This document shows, in pieces, positions 17,325 through 26,318 of a stretch of 64,000 bases of DNA. The position numbers and the translations under genes are program-made. Where the stretch lies: positions 1-64,000 of the forward strand of contig JAGUZQ010000110.1 in NCBI GenBank assembly GCA_020060765.1. Reading direction: 5' to 3'. Position 1 is the first letter of the stretch, and the number at the start of each line of letters is the position of its first letter. This DNA is from Planctomycetota bacterium (GTDB lineage: Bacteria; Planctomycetota; SZUA-567). Below the pieces are notes generated by a model. That model saw only the letters and a list, made by a program, of their open reading frames with translations, was not told the DNA's origin and did not search any database.

Positions 17325-18914
17325 TTATTCTGCCTGGGCGACAGGCTCGTCATCGAATGACAAATCCGGCAGCGGCACTGTCTCGCCGGAAACGGTTCCC
17401 TGCGACTTGTCCTGGCGCCGGGGCAGTTGCCAGTTGAGGAATTTCCGCTTAACCGGCGCGGGCTGGGGCAGATCGACCTTGGGCAGACCGAGAGTGTTAT
17501 CCAGGCGCGCGGCGGAAACCTTGTATTTCGCGTAGGCGGTCAAATATTGCGCGTGCTCAAAAAACGCCTGCACCTCGGTTTCCAACACTTTGCTTTCATC
17601 AACGTTCTGCTCTTTCTGGTGCTTGAGCGTGGCGGTAAGCAGGCGGGACTGGATGCTGTCCAGTTCCTGGTAATCGCGGCACTGGCTTTCCGATTCCTCC
17701 AGTTCCAGCGCAGCGAGATGCACCTGGGTGAGGATGCCAACCGCCAGCGCCATGCGACGCATCTTGGCCTGCTCCACGCGCTGAATGCCGATGTTTCTTT
17801 CCTTCCAGCGCTGCGGGAGCGATAACACACTCCAGGTGGTGTTTATGCCGATGTCATGCCAGGTCTGGTGCTTGAGGAAGCGGTTGTCTTCGTGCTTTCG
17901 GGTGCCGAACATATTGACGTTGGGGAACATCTTCAGAATCGCGGCGCGCACCTCCTGCTGCTGAATCTGTTCGCGGTGACCCAGTTCGACCAGTTCCACC
18001 CGGCTTTGGAGCGCCTGCTCCTCCAGCGATTTCATGTCGACCGTGGGCAGCGGCTCGAACTTGTCGGTCACAGGCACCGCGACTTCAAAAGGGGTTCCCG
18101 GCGCGAAACCGATAATACCGGAAAGATTGACGCAGGCCTTGGCGTAGCCGCGTTCGTACTCGCGCAAGCGCTGCTGCAACCGGGCGAGGTTCTTGTCCTT
18201 TTCCAGGCCGTCCATTTCGGAAATCGTAACCGCCTTGATCTGCTCCTGGATTTTCCCGCGCCGGTGCATGACCTTGTCCAGCAGATTACGGGAGTCTTCG
18301 ACCGCGAGTTTTGCCACTACCGCCCGCCAGTACGCTTCTGTAACGTCGAGGGCAAGGCGCTGACGCATCCTTAACGCCTGCATTTCCTGGATTTTAACTT
18401 CCGCTTCCGCCTGGTGGGCGCGCAGGCAAGAAAGGCCGAAGTCGAGCAGATTCCAAGCCATGCCCAAATCGTAAGTCTTTCCCACCCGTTCGGAAGAGAC
18501 AGAAGCCTCCAGCGATTCCTGCTTGGTTTTAAAACTTTCCGAACTGGACGCTTTTTCGTTGGAACGCCGGGTGCGTTCGCCCTTGATCGTGTCCGTGGGC
18601 AGCATTTTCAGCTTCGCGCCGGTCGCCATTTCCTTCTGGATCTGGATTTCCATGTCGCGGGCGATATTTTCGAGATTATAATCCAAGGCCAGCGCAATCG
18701 CCTTTTCCAGGGAAAGAGGTTCGGTCGGCGTGGGAGCGTAACGCGCCTGCGGAATGCCTACCGGCAACAGGGAAGGCTGTTCCGGTACGAACGGGTTGTT
18801 CCACTCGCAACCGGCTAGCCCTAAAACCGCTATGCCTGCCACAACAGGCAAAAAAGTCGCGCGCAAAGAAAACGTTCCTCCCCGCCGACGGTCATGGAAT
18901 ATTGGTTCGCTCAT
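17325..18914 (-). CDS. TolC-family outer membrane efflux lipoprotein
   Basis: A 529-residue outer-membrane channel subunit. The signal peptide ends in a lipobox, VLGLAGC, near residue 37, so it is probably lipid-anchored. Two repeats of the TolC fold (amphipathic helical hairpins with beta-strand connectors) are seen, for example LALDYNLENIARDMEIQIQKEMATGAK and VELGHREQIQQQEVRAAILKMFPNVNMFG. It is the first gene of the export operon and diverges from the DUF4347 surface-protein gene across a 338-nt control region. Together with two HlyD proteins and the M50/HlyD protein it forms an envelope-spanning conduit. Confidence 0.88.
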   Translation of the reverse strand: MSEPIFHDRRRGGTFSLRATFLPVVAGIAVLGLAGCEWNNPFVPEQPSLLPVGIPQARYAPTPTEPLSLEKAIALALDYNLENIARDMEIQIQKEMATGAKLKMLPTDTIKGERTRRSNEKASSSESFKTKQESLEASVSSERVGKTYDLGMAWNLLDFGLSCLRAHQAEAEVKIQEMQALRMRQRLALDVTEAYWRAVVAKLAVEDSRNLLDKVMHRRGKIQEQIKAVTISEMDGLEKDKNLARLQQRLREYERGYAKACVNLSGIIGFAPGTPFEVAVPVTDKFEPLPTVDMKSLEEQALQSRVELVELGHREQIQQQEVRAAILKMFPNVNMFGTRKHEDNRFLKHQTWHDIGINTTWSVLSLPQRWKERNIGIQRVEQAKMRRMALAVGILTQVHLAALELEESESQCRDYQELDSIQSRLLTATLKHQKEQNVDESKVLETEVQAFFEHAQYLTAYAKYKVSAARLDNTLGLPKVDLPQPAPVKRKFLNWQLPRRQDKSQGTVSGETVPLPDLSFDDEPVAQAE

Positions 18915-19252
18915 CGCTTGTCTGCCCCTGGCGTCGTGTAAACGTATAATATACTACTATATCGGCAAGAATAATAGCTGCCAGCATTAACTTTGTCCGG
19001 AAACCGACTCCTGCCCATCCCAACTTATAAAAGACTATACTCTTTTGTTTCTTTTTCAAGAATTCTTTCCTCTTTTTACCCAACTTCAACCGGAATCAGG
19101 AAAGAATTTACGGATATAACGTATTATGACGATAAGGTATATGATAATCTGACTTGACAAAGGCTCATTCTTGTCACATTATTATGTATAGCTGTCTGCA
19201 CTGGGAAACGGGCATTTCCCCGAAACTCATTAGTTTAAACGGAGATACCGAC
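18915..19252. other. Divergent control region between tolC and the DUF4347 gene
   Basis: An AT-rich 338-nt stretch with no convincing gene. A minus-strand frame at 18892-19089 encodes a potential 65-residue peptide with one hydrophobic segment. It starts at TTG without an RBS and has codon use unlike its neighbours. The plus-strand side carries the promoter at 19154-19182. It is the obvious place for shared regulation of exporter and cargo. Confidence 0.5.
19154..19182 (+). promoter_or_regulatory. Candidate sigma70 promoter of the DUF4347 gene
   Basis: TTGACA (19154-19159) is followed after 17 nt by CATTAT (19177-19182), about 70 nt upstream of the chosen ATG. The -35 is perfect and the -10 matches 4 of 6 positions. 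Its position argues against the longer reading frame that would start at the TTG of the -35 box. Confidence 0.4.
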
Positions 19253-22200
19253 ATGTCTTTTGCCATTATGCCGCTGGAGGAGAGAATTGTCTTTAACGCC
19301 GTGATTGACGGATTAGACAATTCCGGAGACGATGCGCCCGACAACCAGACGCCGGATCCGACCGACAGCGCCGACGCCAAAGTTGACGATGCGGTCGCGT
19401 ATGACGGAACAGGCGGCGCGGAAAGCCAGCCTGCGGCAAGGGTTCTGCTGGTTTCCTCAGCGGTCGACCCCGCCCTCGCCAGCGCCGCGCGCAGCGACGT
19501 GATCGTGATCCAATATGATGCCAGCAATGCCACGACCGAAACCATCCTGTCCCAGCTCATCCAGGCGCTGAACGGGCGCAAGGCCGAAAGCATCGGTTTC
19601 GCGGTGCATGGCGGCGAGAACGGCAGTTTTGTGCTGGCGCGGAATTCCATAGTCAGCCTGTCTACCCTGCCCTCGCAGCAGGAATTCTGGACTGCGGTCG
19701 GCTCCAACCTGACCGAAACCGGGCGCGTCGACCTGCTTTCCTGTAACCTGACGGCGACCGAAAGCGGCGCGCAACTGGTTGCCAGCCTGGAAAACCTGAC
19801 CGGACACAACTTCGCCGCCTCTGACGACTTGACCGGAAACCCGTCCTCAGGCGGCGACTGGAACCTGGAAACCGACAACGTCGACGCCGAAGCTGTCTAT
19901 TTCGACGAGGCGAAGCTGGAATCGTTCCGGGGAAACGTCGTGGATTTCGCCCCCGTCATCGACGGTTTCAACTGGGAAAACCAACCCAACTACAATATGG
20001 GAGGTGCGCCGGTTAAACTTGACGTCATGCAGAATTCTACCGCCACCGACCAGGACTCTACCGGTTACGGCGGCGCGCAGGGCTTTCTCAAATTTTCCAT
20101 CAGCATGAACGCCAACGCCGCAGACTTGCTTTCGCTGAATAACTTAGGACATACCGGCGGTTATTCCCAAAGCGGCAACGAGCTTTACAAGGACGGCTCG
20201 GTAATCGGCCTGGTTTCTGGCGGCGCGGGCGGAAGCGAACTGGTCATCAACTGGAACGCCGCCGCCACCGACGCGGATGTGACCTACTTTCTCCACCGCG
20301 CGCAATTCAGCACTACCAACGTGGGAGCGGGACAACGTGACATCCAGATCTATCTTTCCGACGCCGCAGGCAACGGCAGCGTCGCGCCGGCCAAGATGCT
20401 TTCAGTCTATATCAACGGGCCGACCGTGGAACGCGCAATCGCCACCAATATCCCCTCGTCCGGTTCGGTGATAACCCTGACCCAGGCAATACTCAACACC
20501 ACCGATCCCGACAACCCCGGCCTGGAAAACCTGACCTATAATATTTTCAGTAACTTTGTCCAGAATGGGGAATTGTGGGTGAACAGGAACGGCACCAACT
20601 GGCAGCAGGCCAACTGGGGGCCATTCACCCAGGCGGAAATAAATAACGGCTGGGTCGAATACCGCCACACGTCCGGCAACGCCCTGCACGACCGTTTCTC
20701 CTTCTACGTCATGGACAACACCAACGCCCGCTCGCTGGTCAATACGCTCTATTTCACCGGCAGTGACACCGCGCCATCGGTGACAATCGACAGCGCCATG
20801 CAGACCACCTATATGTCCTCGCTGATGGAAATGTCCTGCTCGCCTTTTCTCACTCTCAGCGACGACAGCTACAAATTCGAATCCCTGACCTTCACGGTGC
20901 GCTCGCGACCAGACTCGGCCAACGAACGCATCTACATCCACCCTGACCAGATCGCCATGGTGCAGGCTCAGGGTATCTCCGTCACCACCTCGTACGATCA
21001 GATCCGCTTCTACAAATCCGGCGGCAGCTCGGTCGACAACTTCAGAATGGCCGCAAGTTACATCCAGTATTATCACACTATCGAAAACCGCTCCCCCGGC
21101 GACCGCTATATCGACATCGTCGCCAACGACGGCACCCAGAACAGCGCGACCAGCACCTGGACTGTCCACCTGGAGGAATCCGGCGGGCAACCGCAACTCA
21201 TGAACAGCTACCTCCAGGCTCCCGAAAACAGCATTACCGTCCTCACCGGCACCAACCTCCAGACTATCGACTCCAACACCCCGGCCTCCTCCCTGGTATA
21301 TAGACTGGAATCACTGCCTACGAACGGTCGGCTGATGCTGAACGGTGTGCCAGTGCCAGTCAACGGGTCATTCACCCAGCAACAGGTCTATGAGGGCAGG
21401 CTGCAATACAGGCACGACTTCCCCGGCACCAGTTGGGACAATTTCTTCTTCTCCGTCACCGACGGCTCCACCACCCTCACCAATATGTATTTCAACATCA
21501 GCATTTTCGCCGCCGGCGATCCCGTCTATAACAATCCAATCAATCCGGTCAATCCGATTGACCCGATGACCAGCGACCCCATCGTCAACAATCCGGTCGT
21601 AAACCCGGTTATCAACCCGATTAATCCGCTCGATCCGATTAATCCGGCCAATAACACCGGCACGTTCATCGCCAATAACAACAATCCGATTTTGAACCGT
21701 GACAACCTGATAACCAACCAGGCCAAGGACAATGTCAACCTGGTCAAGGAACCGATCAACAACGTCGCCAGGAACGTGGTCAAGGAAATCGGCGACAAAC
21801 TGGGCGAGGCTGGAGTCGGCCCGGTCAACGCCGCCATCGTGAACAACGCCATTGACAATGCCCAGCAGATGGCGGAGCAACACGGGCTGACCGGCGACAT
21901 CATGGGTCAGGCGCAGAACCTCACGCAGGAAGGACAGGCTGGCCTGACCGACATCAGGCAAGCCTTCAGCTTCGCCATGCAGGCCTACACCGCCAAGGCG
22001 GGCGCGTCTTCCTCCTTCCTCGGCGACGTGGTCAACGCCATCCGCCAGAGCGAGGTCATGACCACCCGCGCCAACATCGTCATCGACAACGCCTTCGATA
22101 CCGTCACCCGCCTGAACGAATCCGCGCGCGCTATCGTGCAGGATCAGATCCGGTACGTGGTCGCCTACCGCCGCGAGGTGCAGCTGGCCAACCAGCGCTT

Positions 22201-22702
22201 GTCCGATATATTGGACACCGCCCTCAAAGCCGGGCGGGTGGGACGTTTCGACAAGGCCTACAGCGACGCGGTTGAAAGCTCGATCCGCAATCTCGTCCAG
22301 CGCAATGAGCAACTACAGGTAAACGAGTCGGTGCTGCGCAATCTGGTCGAATCCGACGCCAACGCCGACTTCAAGCAGGTTTCCGAAAGCGCACGCCAGC
22401 AGGCGGAACAGGCTGTCCAGGATGCGCGCAGCCTGCAGGACAAGGCCGCGGGCGACGAGAACGACGCGTCGATCCGCGAACTGCTCGATCAACAGCAGCA
22501 GGAAAAACCCGTCGATCAGCCGCAGGGCAGGCTTTCTCCCGACCGCGATCAGGCGCTGGAAGACGTCGGTTCGCTGCTGGCGCTGACCGGCGTAGCCGGG
22601 TCAATTTCCGCCGCCACCGGCGAGAGACCTTCCATCACCGACAACAGCCTGACAAAAGCCAGGGAAATACTTGCCCATACCAAAACCCTGCTCCTCAACT
22701 GA
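19253..22702 (+). CDS. Large surface protein: LEPR-like motif, DUF4347, cadherin-like repeats
   Basis: 1149 residues from the ATG at 19253, which has GGAG 8 nt upstream. The start MSFAIMPLEERIVFNA matches the LEPR-type motif (LEPRIVFDA) found at the head of many giant secreted proteins. Residues about 60-215 are a DUF4347 domain (IGFAVHGGENGSF, VDLLSCNLTATESGAQLVASL). Residues 220-755 hold several CSPG/cadherin-like repeats, clearest in PTNGRLMLNGVPVPVNGSF and FSVTDGS. Residues 757-805 are a NP(I/V)NP-rich stalk. The rest is helical and Gln-rich. There is no classical signal peptide, which fits export through the divergent TolC-HlyD-M50 operon. I infer an adhesin or surface-layer role; the true cargo status is untested. 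Confidence 0.8.
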   Translation: MSFAIMPLEERIVFNAVIDGLDNSGDDAPDNQTPDPTDSADAKVDDAVAYDGTGGAESQPAARVLLVSSAVDPALASAARSDVIVIQYDASNATTETILSQLIQALNGRKAESIGFAVHGGENGSFVLARNSIVSLSTLPSQQEFWTAVGSNLTETGRVDLLSCNLTATESGAQLVASLENLTGHNFAASDDLTGNPSSGGDWNLETDNVDAEAVYFDEAKLESFRGNVVDFAPVIDGFNWENQPNYNMGGAPVKLDVMQNSTATDQDSTGYGGAQGFLKFSISMNANAADLLSLNNLGHTGGYSQSGNELYKDGSVIGLVSGGAGGSELVINWNAAATDADVTYFLHRAQFSTTNVGAGQRDIQIYLSDAAGNGSVAPAKMLSVYINGPTVERAIATNIPSSGSVITLTQAILNTTDPDNPGLENLTYNIFSNFVQNGELWVNRNGTNWQQANWGPFTQAEINNGWVEYRHTSGNALHDRFSFYVMDNTNARSLVNTLYFTGSDTAPSVTIDSAMQTTYMSSLMEMSCSPFLTLSDDSYKFESLTFTVRSRPDSANERIYIHPDQIAMVQAQGISVTTSYDQIRFYKSGGSSVDNFRMAASYIQYYHTIENRSPGDRYIDIVANDGTQNSATSTWTVHLEESGGQPQLMNSYLQAPENSITVLTGTNLQTIDSNTPASSLVYRLESLPTNGRLMLNGVPVPVNGSFTQQQVYEGRLQYRHDFPGTSWDNFFFSVTDGSTTLTNMYFNISIFAAGDPVYNNPINPVNPIDPMTSDPIVNNPVVNPVINPINPLDPINPANNTGTFIANNNNPILNRDNLITNQAKDNVNLVKEPINNVARNVVKEIGDKLGEAGVGPVNAAIVNNAIDNAQQMAEQHGLTGDIMGQAQNLTQEGQAGLTDIRQAFSFAMQAYTAKAGASSSFLGDVVNAIRQSEVMTTRANIVIDNAFDTVTRLNESARAIVQDQIRYVVAYRREVQLANQRLSDILDTALKAGRVGRFDKAYSDAVESSIRNLVQRNEQLQVNESVLRNLVESDANADFKQVSESARQQAEQAVQDARSLQDKAAGDENDASIRELLDQQQQEKPVDQPQGRLSPDRDQALEDVGSLLALTGVAGSISAATGERPSITDNSLTKAREILAHTKTLLLN
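21528..21660 (+). repeat. In-gene NPINP/NPVNP degenerate tandem repeat
   Basis: Degenerate 9-12 nt units (aat ccg att/gtc aat ccg) encode a run of Asn-Pro-Ile/Val dipeptide blocks interspersed with Asp and Ser. The run joins the beta-rich repeat region to the helical C terminus. Such low-complexity proline stalks act as rigid spacers, and copy number may vary by slippage. Confidence 0.7.
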
Positions 22703-22723
22703 CGGTAAAACTTTGCACGAAAG

Positions 22724-22756
22724 AAAAAAGCGCCTGTTCGCAGGCGCTTTTTTTTT
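22724..22756. terminator. Bidirectional intrinsic terminator
   Basis: A run of A, then stem AGCGCCTG, loop TTCG, stem CAGGCGCT and nine T residues. The UUCG tetraloop and flanking A/T tracts on both sides make it work in both directions. It serves the convergent DUF4347 gene (plus) and the kinase-SUMF1 gene (minus). Confidence 0.9.
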
Positions 22757-22785
22757 ACGTAACTTGTCAGTTTCCTGAATGGATA

Positions 22786-25614
22786 TTACAGCTTCTCCAG
22801 CGCCAGCCGGAAACCGATGAACTTGTGGGCGTTTTTCGGATGCACCCAGGCGCGGTAGGCGCTACGGCACTGCCCCGAGTTGTTGAGCCAGCCGCCGCCG
22901 CGGTAGATGCGCTTGTTTTCCACGCCGGTCTTGCACGGATCGACTACCGCCGCCTTGTCGTTCTCGCGATAGAAAGAACCATCGTAGGAATCCTGGCAGA
23001 ACTCGCCGACGTTACCCAGCATGTCGCACAATCCCCAGGCGTTGGGCAGAAGCTTGCCTACCGGCATGGTGGACTGTCCCGATTTTTCGTCGATGTTACC
23101 GCGATACCAGGCGACTTTCTGCATATCTTCAACTGTCTTGCCGTTATAAAACGGGGTATTGGTTCCGGCGCGGCAGGCGTATTCCCATTCCGCCTCGGTG
23201 GGCAGGCGGAAGCGGTAGCCTTCGGGCGCGAACTTCTGGATTTCCGGCAGGAACTTTTCGCATACCTCTTCCCAGCTTGCATAGGTCATGGGGTGTTCGG
23301 GCGAGATGCTGCCCTTGATATTTTTCGCATCCCCGGTCAGTTCTCCCATAACGCCGAGCCACTGCGCGCGCGTGACCTCGAATTTTCCGAGATATAAGGA
23401 TTTGCTGATCTGCACACGGTGCAGATATTCCTCGCCGGTGCGGTCGATTTCTGTATGCGGGCTGCCCATGCCGAAGGAACCGGCGGGGATCAGGCGGAAA
23501 GCCAGCTTCGTCCCGTCGCCGAGAGTGACTTCCTTTTCCACCGTCTCGCCAATTCCGGCGGCGGCCTCCGCCTGCATCGCCACCGCTTTTTCCGCATCGA
23601 AAACCCACCAGTCGTTTAGCTGGGTGTCCAAACCGTAACGAACCTGCGCCTCAGCTTTCTGTTTTTCAACCTCGGCCTTAAGGCGTTCTTCCTCTTCTTT
23701 TTTTGCTCTGGCTAGATTTTCCTTTGCTTCAATCATCGCTGCTTCGGCCTTCTTTTGCGCCGCCTCGGCCTCTTCTTTCTTCGCCTTCAATTCATCTGCC
23801 TGCGTCTCAAGCTGCACTTTCTGCGCGCTGATTTCGTCGGCTTTAGCCACGGCGTCTTTTTCGGCAATTTCCGCACGCGCCTTTTCCTTTATGGCTCTTT
23901 GTTCAGACGCCAGAGCATTTTCTTTCTCTTTGGTGGCCTTTTGCTCCGCCACCCTCGCCTTATGCAGCATGAATGATAACCCCGTCACGCCGCCGACCAG
24001 AACGATTACGAAGAGAATGGTCATCACCTTGAGGCGGAACTTGCGGGCGTTCTGCGCCTTCAGTTCACGGGCGACTTTCTTTTTCAGTTCGCGGTGCGAT
24101 TCTTCCTTATCGAGCAGCAGCGAATTGGCGAGGTCGAAGTCTTCCTTCTCCGCCGCGCACTCGGCATAAGCATAGCGTGCCTCGATTTCCATTTCCCGCG
24201 CCTGCGCGTTATGGCTCCAGAGAGCAATTGATTCCTGGAAGCCGTACAGCGCGCGGGCGAAATCGTCATACTCGCGCGACTTACCCGCCTTCTTCAACTC
24301 GTCGCGAGCCTTGTCGGTGAGGGCAAGGCTTTCGAAATGTTCCTGGTACTCGCGGATAGCCTCTTTCAGCGACTTTATATCGGGGTAGCGATCCTGCGGG
24401 CGGCTGGACATGGCCTTGTAGGCGATGTCGATCAGTTCGCCGCTGACCGGCGTCTCCTGGATCACGTTAAACGCGGCGTTCTTGAGGCAGTCCATCACGT
24501 CGGTGCCGGTGTGCGGCACCTGACCGGCGATGATCTCGTACAGAATCGCGCCCATCAGATAAACGTCGCTGTGCTTGCCGATGTGCTGGCTGAGTCCGTA
24601 AGCCATTTCCGGAGCCATGTAGCAAGGCGTGCCTGAGCAGGCGTTCTTGTCGGTGAGAACGTCTGCTTTGCCCTTGCCGTCGACGGAGACGGCCAGCCCC
24701 CAGTCCATCACCAGCACCTCACCGTAGCCGCCCAGCATCACGTTTTCCGGTTTCAGGTCGCGGTGGATAACGCCTTTGTCGTGGGCAAAAGCCACCGCAT
24801 CGCAGACTCGCAGGAAGATATCGATATTTTCGGCAAAGTCTTTTTTCTTGATCTCGTCCGACCAGGGCTTGCCCTTTACTTTTTTCATGGCGTAAAAAAC
24901 CGCGCCTTGATCGTTCACGCCCAGGTCGTAGATGGGGACGATATTGGGATGGTCGAGGTCGGCGGTGACGGCGGCTTCGCTCAGGAACTTGTCGCAGTGC
25001 GCCTTGTTTTTCGCGCCCTCGCCCTTAATCATCTTTACCGCGATAGTGCGGTCGACCGAGGTCTGGCGGGCGGTGTAGACAATGCCCATGCCGCCCTCGC
25101 CCAAGACGGAAAGTAATTCGTAATCCGGATGCCTGCCCGGTTCCGACGGCGCGGAAGGTTTCGCGCTAGGTTCCGAAAGGATGCGCGACTTGACCGAGAC
25201 ATTTATGGAGGAAGATTTTTCGCTGGCCGAGGAAGTTTTTTTCAGCGACAGCGTCATGTTCTGCTGGTCGATAAGGGTGTCGCCCCAGTTCTCGGCCAGG
25301 GTCTTTTCGATCTGGTTCATCACAGTGGCTTCGAGCTGGCCGCCTTCGAGGATGGTAGCGGCAAAAGCGGCATTAAGGGTTCCGCCTGGATCCTCGGCCA
25401 GAGTTTTCTTGAAACCGCCGATAATCGTGGCGTCCTGATTTTCCACAATGGTCTTGTCGAAACCGATGCCAGAAGAGGGCTTGGTTCCCCTCATCTCCGC
25501 GCCGGAAGCTTTTAGCGGCGCTTTTTTTGTAGCGGGAGAAGCGGCAGGAGGACTTTTCCTGACGGTCTCCTGCTGACTTTTCTTGATGTCTTCTTTTTTG
25601 CCCGCGTCTGGCAT
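22786..25614 (-). CDS. Membrane Ser/Thr protein kinase with C-terminal SUMF1 (FGE-like) domain
   Basis: 942 residues. A disordered N terminus (1-160) contains repeated TI(V/I/L)-x-G-x-F-like segments (DKTIVENQDATIIGGFKKTLAED). A Hanks kinase follows (about 165-430) with GEGGMGIVY, catalytic HRDLKPENV near 281 and DWG in place of DFG. Then come helical/TPR-like sequence, one membrane helix near 525-550 (ILFVIVLVGGVTGLSF), a long Lys/Glu/Ala coiled coil (555-665), and a SUMF1/formylglycine-enzyme fold (about 690-942) with PAGSFGMGS, RLPTEAEWEYACRAG and RGGGWLNN. Kinase-SUMF1 fusions are typical of PVC bacteria; the SUMF1 part is probably a sensor or binding module. It converges on the DUF4347 gene. 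Confidence 0.88.
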   Translation of the reverse strand: MPDAGKKEDIKKSQQETVRKSPPAASPATKKAPLKASGAEMRGTKPSSGIGFDKTIVENQDATIIGGFKKTLAEDPGGTLNAAFAATILEGGQLEATVMNQIEKTLAENWGDTLIDQQNMTLSLKKTSSASEKSSSINVSVKSRILSEPSAKPSAPSEPGRHPDYELLSVLGEGGMGIVYTARQTSVDRTIAVKMIKGEGAKNKAHCDKFLSEAAVTADLDHPNIVPIYDLGVNDQGAVFYAMKKVKGKPWSDEIKKKDFAENIDIFLRVCDAVAFAHDKGVIHRDLKPENVMLGGYGEVLVMDWGLAVSVDGKGKADVLTDKNACSGTPCYMAPEMAYGLSQHIGKHSDVYLMGAILYEIIAGQVPHTGTDVMDCLKNAAFNVIQETPVSGELIDIAYKAMSSRPQDRYPDIKSLKEAIREYQEHFESLALTDKARDELKKAGKSREYDDFARALYGFQESIALWSHNAQAREMEIEARYAYAECAAEKEDFDLANSLLLDKEESHRELKKKVARELKAQNARKFRLKVMTILFVIVLVGGVTGLSFMLHKARVAEQKATKEKENALASEQRAIKEKARAEIAEKDAVAKADEISAQKVQLETQADELKAKKEEAEAAQKKAEAAMIEAKENLARAKKEEEERLKAEVEKQKAEAQVRYGLDTQLNDWWVFDAEKAVAMQAEAAAGIGETVEKEVTLGDGTKLAFRLIPAGSFGMGSPHTEIDRTGEEYLHRVQISKSLYLGKFEVTRAQWLGVMGELTGDAKNIKGSISPEHPMTYASWEEVCEKFLPEIQKFAPEGYRFRLPTEAEWEYACRAGTNTPFYNGKTVEDMQKVAWYRGNIDEKSGQSTMPVGKLLPNAWGLCDMLGNVGEFCQDSYDGSFYRENDKAAVVDPCKTGVENKRIYRGGGWLNNSGQCRSAYRAWVHPKNAHKFIGFRLALEKL

Positions 25615-25733
25615 GATGTCCTCCCCGTGCTAGTGCAGAAGCAAGTTCTCTTCCTGAATTCGATTATAACCCATTACCCGCTAGTAGGATATATTTTACC
25701 AGCCAACCGGGCGCATGTCAAACCCGGAAATGC

Positions 25734-26096
25734 TCAATCTGTCAGCACCGTGTCCTCGTGTTCGTAAGCCGGAGTACAGACGCAGAGAAATACCAGCTTG
25801 TCCTCGCCGGTGTTCCATGTCTGGTGAGGAGTACCGGGAGGCATCAGAACAGTGTCCCCCGCCCTGATTTCAGACACATCCTCGCCCACCAGAATTTTCC
25901 CTTCCCCTGACAGGATATAATAGATTTCCTCGGTCTTGGGATGATGATGGCGTTCGGTGCATTTGCCGGGATACAGCGTCGCCTCCGCCAGACTGATGCC
26001 GACGCAGGAGGAATTGCGATACGCCATCAGTTCCCGGATTTCCGAGGTATCCTTGGTGATAAACGGCTGGCACTCGTCGCGCTTGATCAGTTCCAT
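25734..26096 (-). CDS. Cupin domain protein
   Basis: A 120-residue single-domain cupin. Motif 1 is seen as TERHHHPKTEEIYYILSGEG and motif 2 as AGDTVLMPPGTPHQTWN, with His residues positioned for metal binding. Such small cupins are mannose-6-phosphate isomerase-like or sensory, and the ligand is not inferable. It lies 1 nt after the rubredoxin gene and ends the run lipoprotein-nadD-rubredoxin-cupin, all on the minus strand. Confidence 0.85.
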   Translation of the reverse strand: MELIKRDECQPFITKDTSEIRELMAYRNSSCVGISLAEATLYPGKCTERHHHPKTEEIYYILSGEGKILVGEDVSEIRAGDTVLMPPGTPHQTWNTGEDKLVFLCVCTPAYEHEDTVLTD

Positions 26097-26097
26097 G

Positions 26098-26310
26098 TCA
26101 TTTGCCCTCTTTTTTCCAGTGCTCGTACAGACTGTCTTCCGGCACGAACTTGTCCTTCCCCGCTCCGCACCAGGGACAGCGCCACTTCTCCGGCAAATCG
26201 GAGAAAGGCGTGCCTGCGTTTACCCCATGCTCGACATCGCCCAAATCCTCATCGTAGGCGTAGGAGCAGACCGTACAGGCCCAACGTTTGTGATATCCGT
26301 ATTCGGTCAT
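26098..26310 (-). CDS. Rubredoxin-like electron carrier
   Basis: A 70-residue protein with the four iron ligands of rubredoxin as two C-x2-C knuckles: Cys12/Cys15 (CTVC) and Cys45/Cys48 (CPWC). Between them are YDEDLGD and AGTPFSDLPEKWRCP, as in rubredoxins. The C terminus is about 15 residues longer than usual. It is a one-electron carrier, typically for oxygen or peroxide detoxification in anaerobes. It fits the anaerobic character implied by the hydrogenase locus. Confidence 0.9.
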   Translation of the reverse strand: MTEYGYHKRWACTVCSYAYDEDLGDVEHGVNAGTPFSDLPEKWRCPWCGAGKDKFVPEDSLYEHWKKEGK

Positions 26311-26318
26311 GACGCATC

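Noticed and set aside
18892-19089. Minus-strand 65-codon frame upstream of tolC with one hydrophobic stretch
   Set aside because: It starts at TTG without a Shine-Dalgarno, uses AT-rich codons unlike the neighbouring genes and overlaps the tolC start. A small membrane protein cannot be excluded, but support is too thin.
21368-22312. Minus-strand 314-codon frame inside the DUF4347 gene
   Set aside because: It is a mirror of the NPINP-repeat and helical region; the Val/Ile/Asp-repetitive peptide arises from the antisense of Asn-Pro codons.
22786-23550. SUMF1 domain as the formylglycine-generating enzyme for the sulfatase at 50910
   Set aside because: It is fused behind a kinase and membrane helix and is genetically unlinked. 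PVC genomes carry many such non-FGE SUMF1 fusions, and the catalytic Cys pair could not be confirmed by eye.
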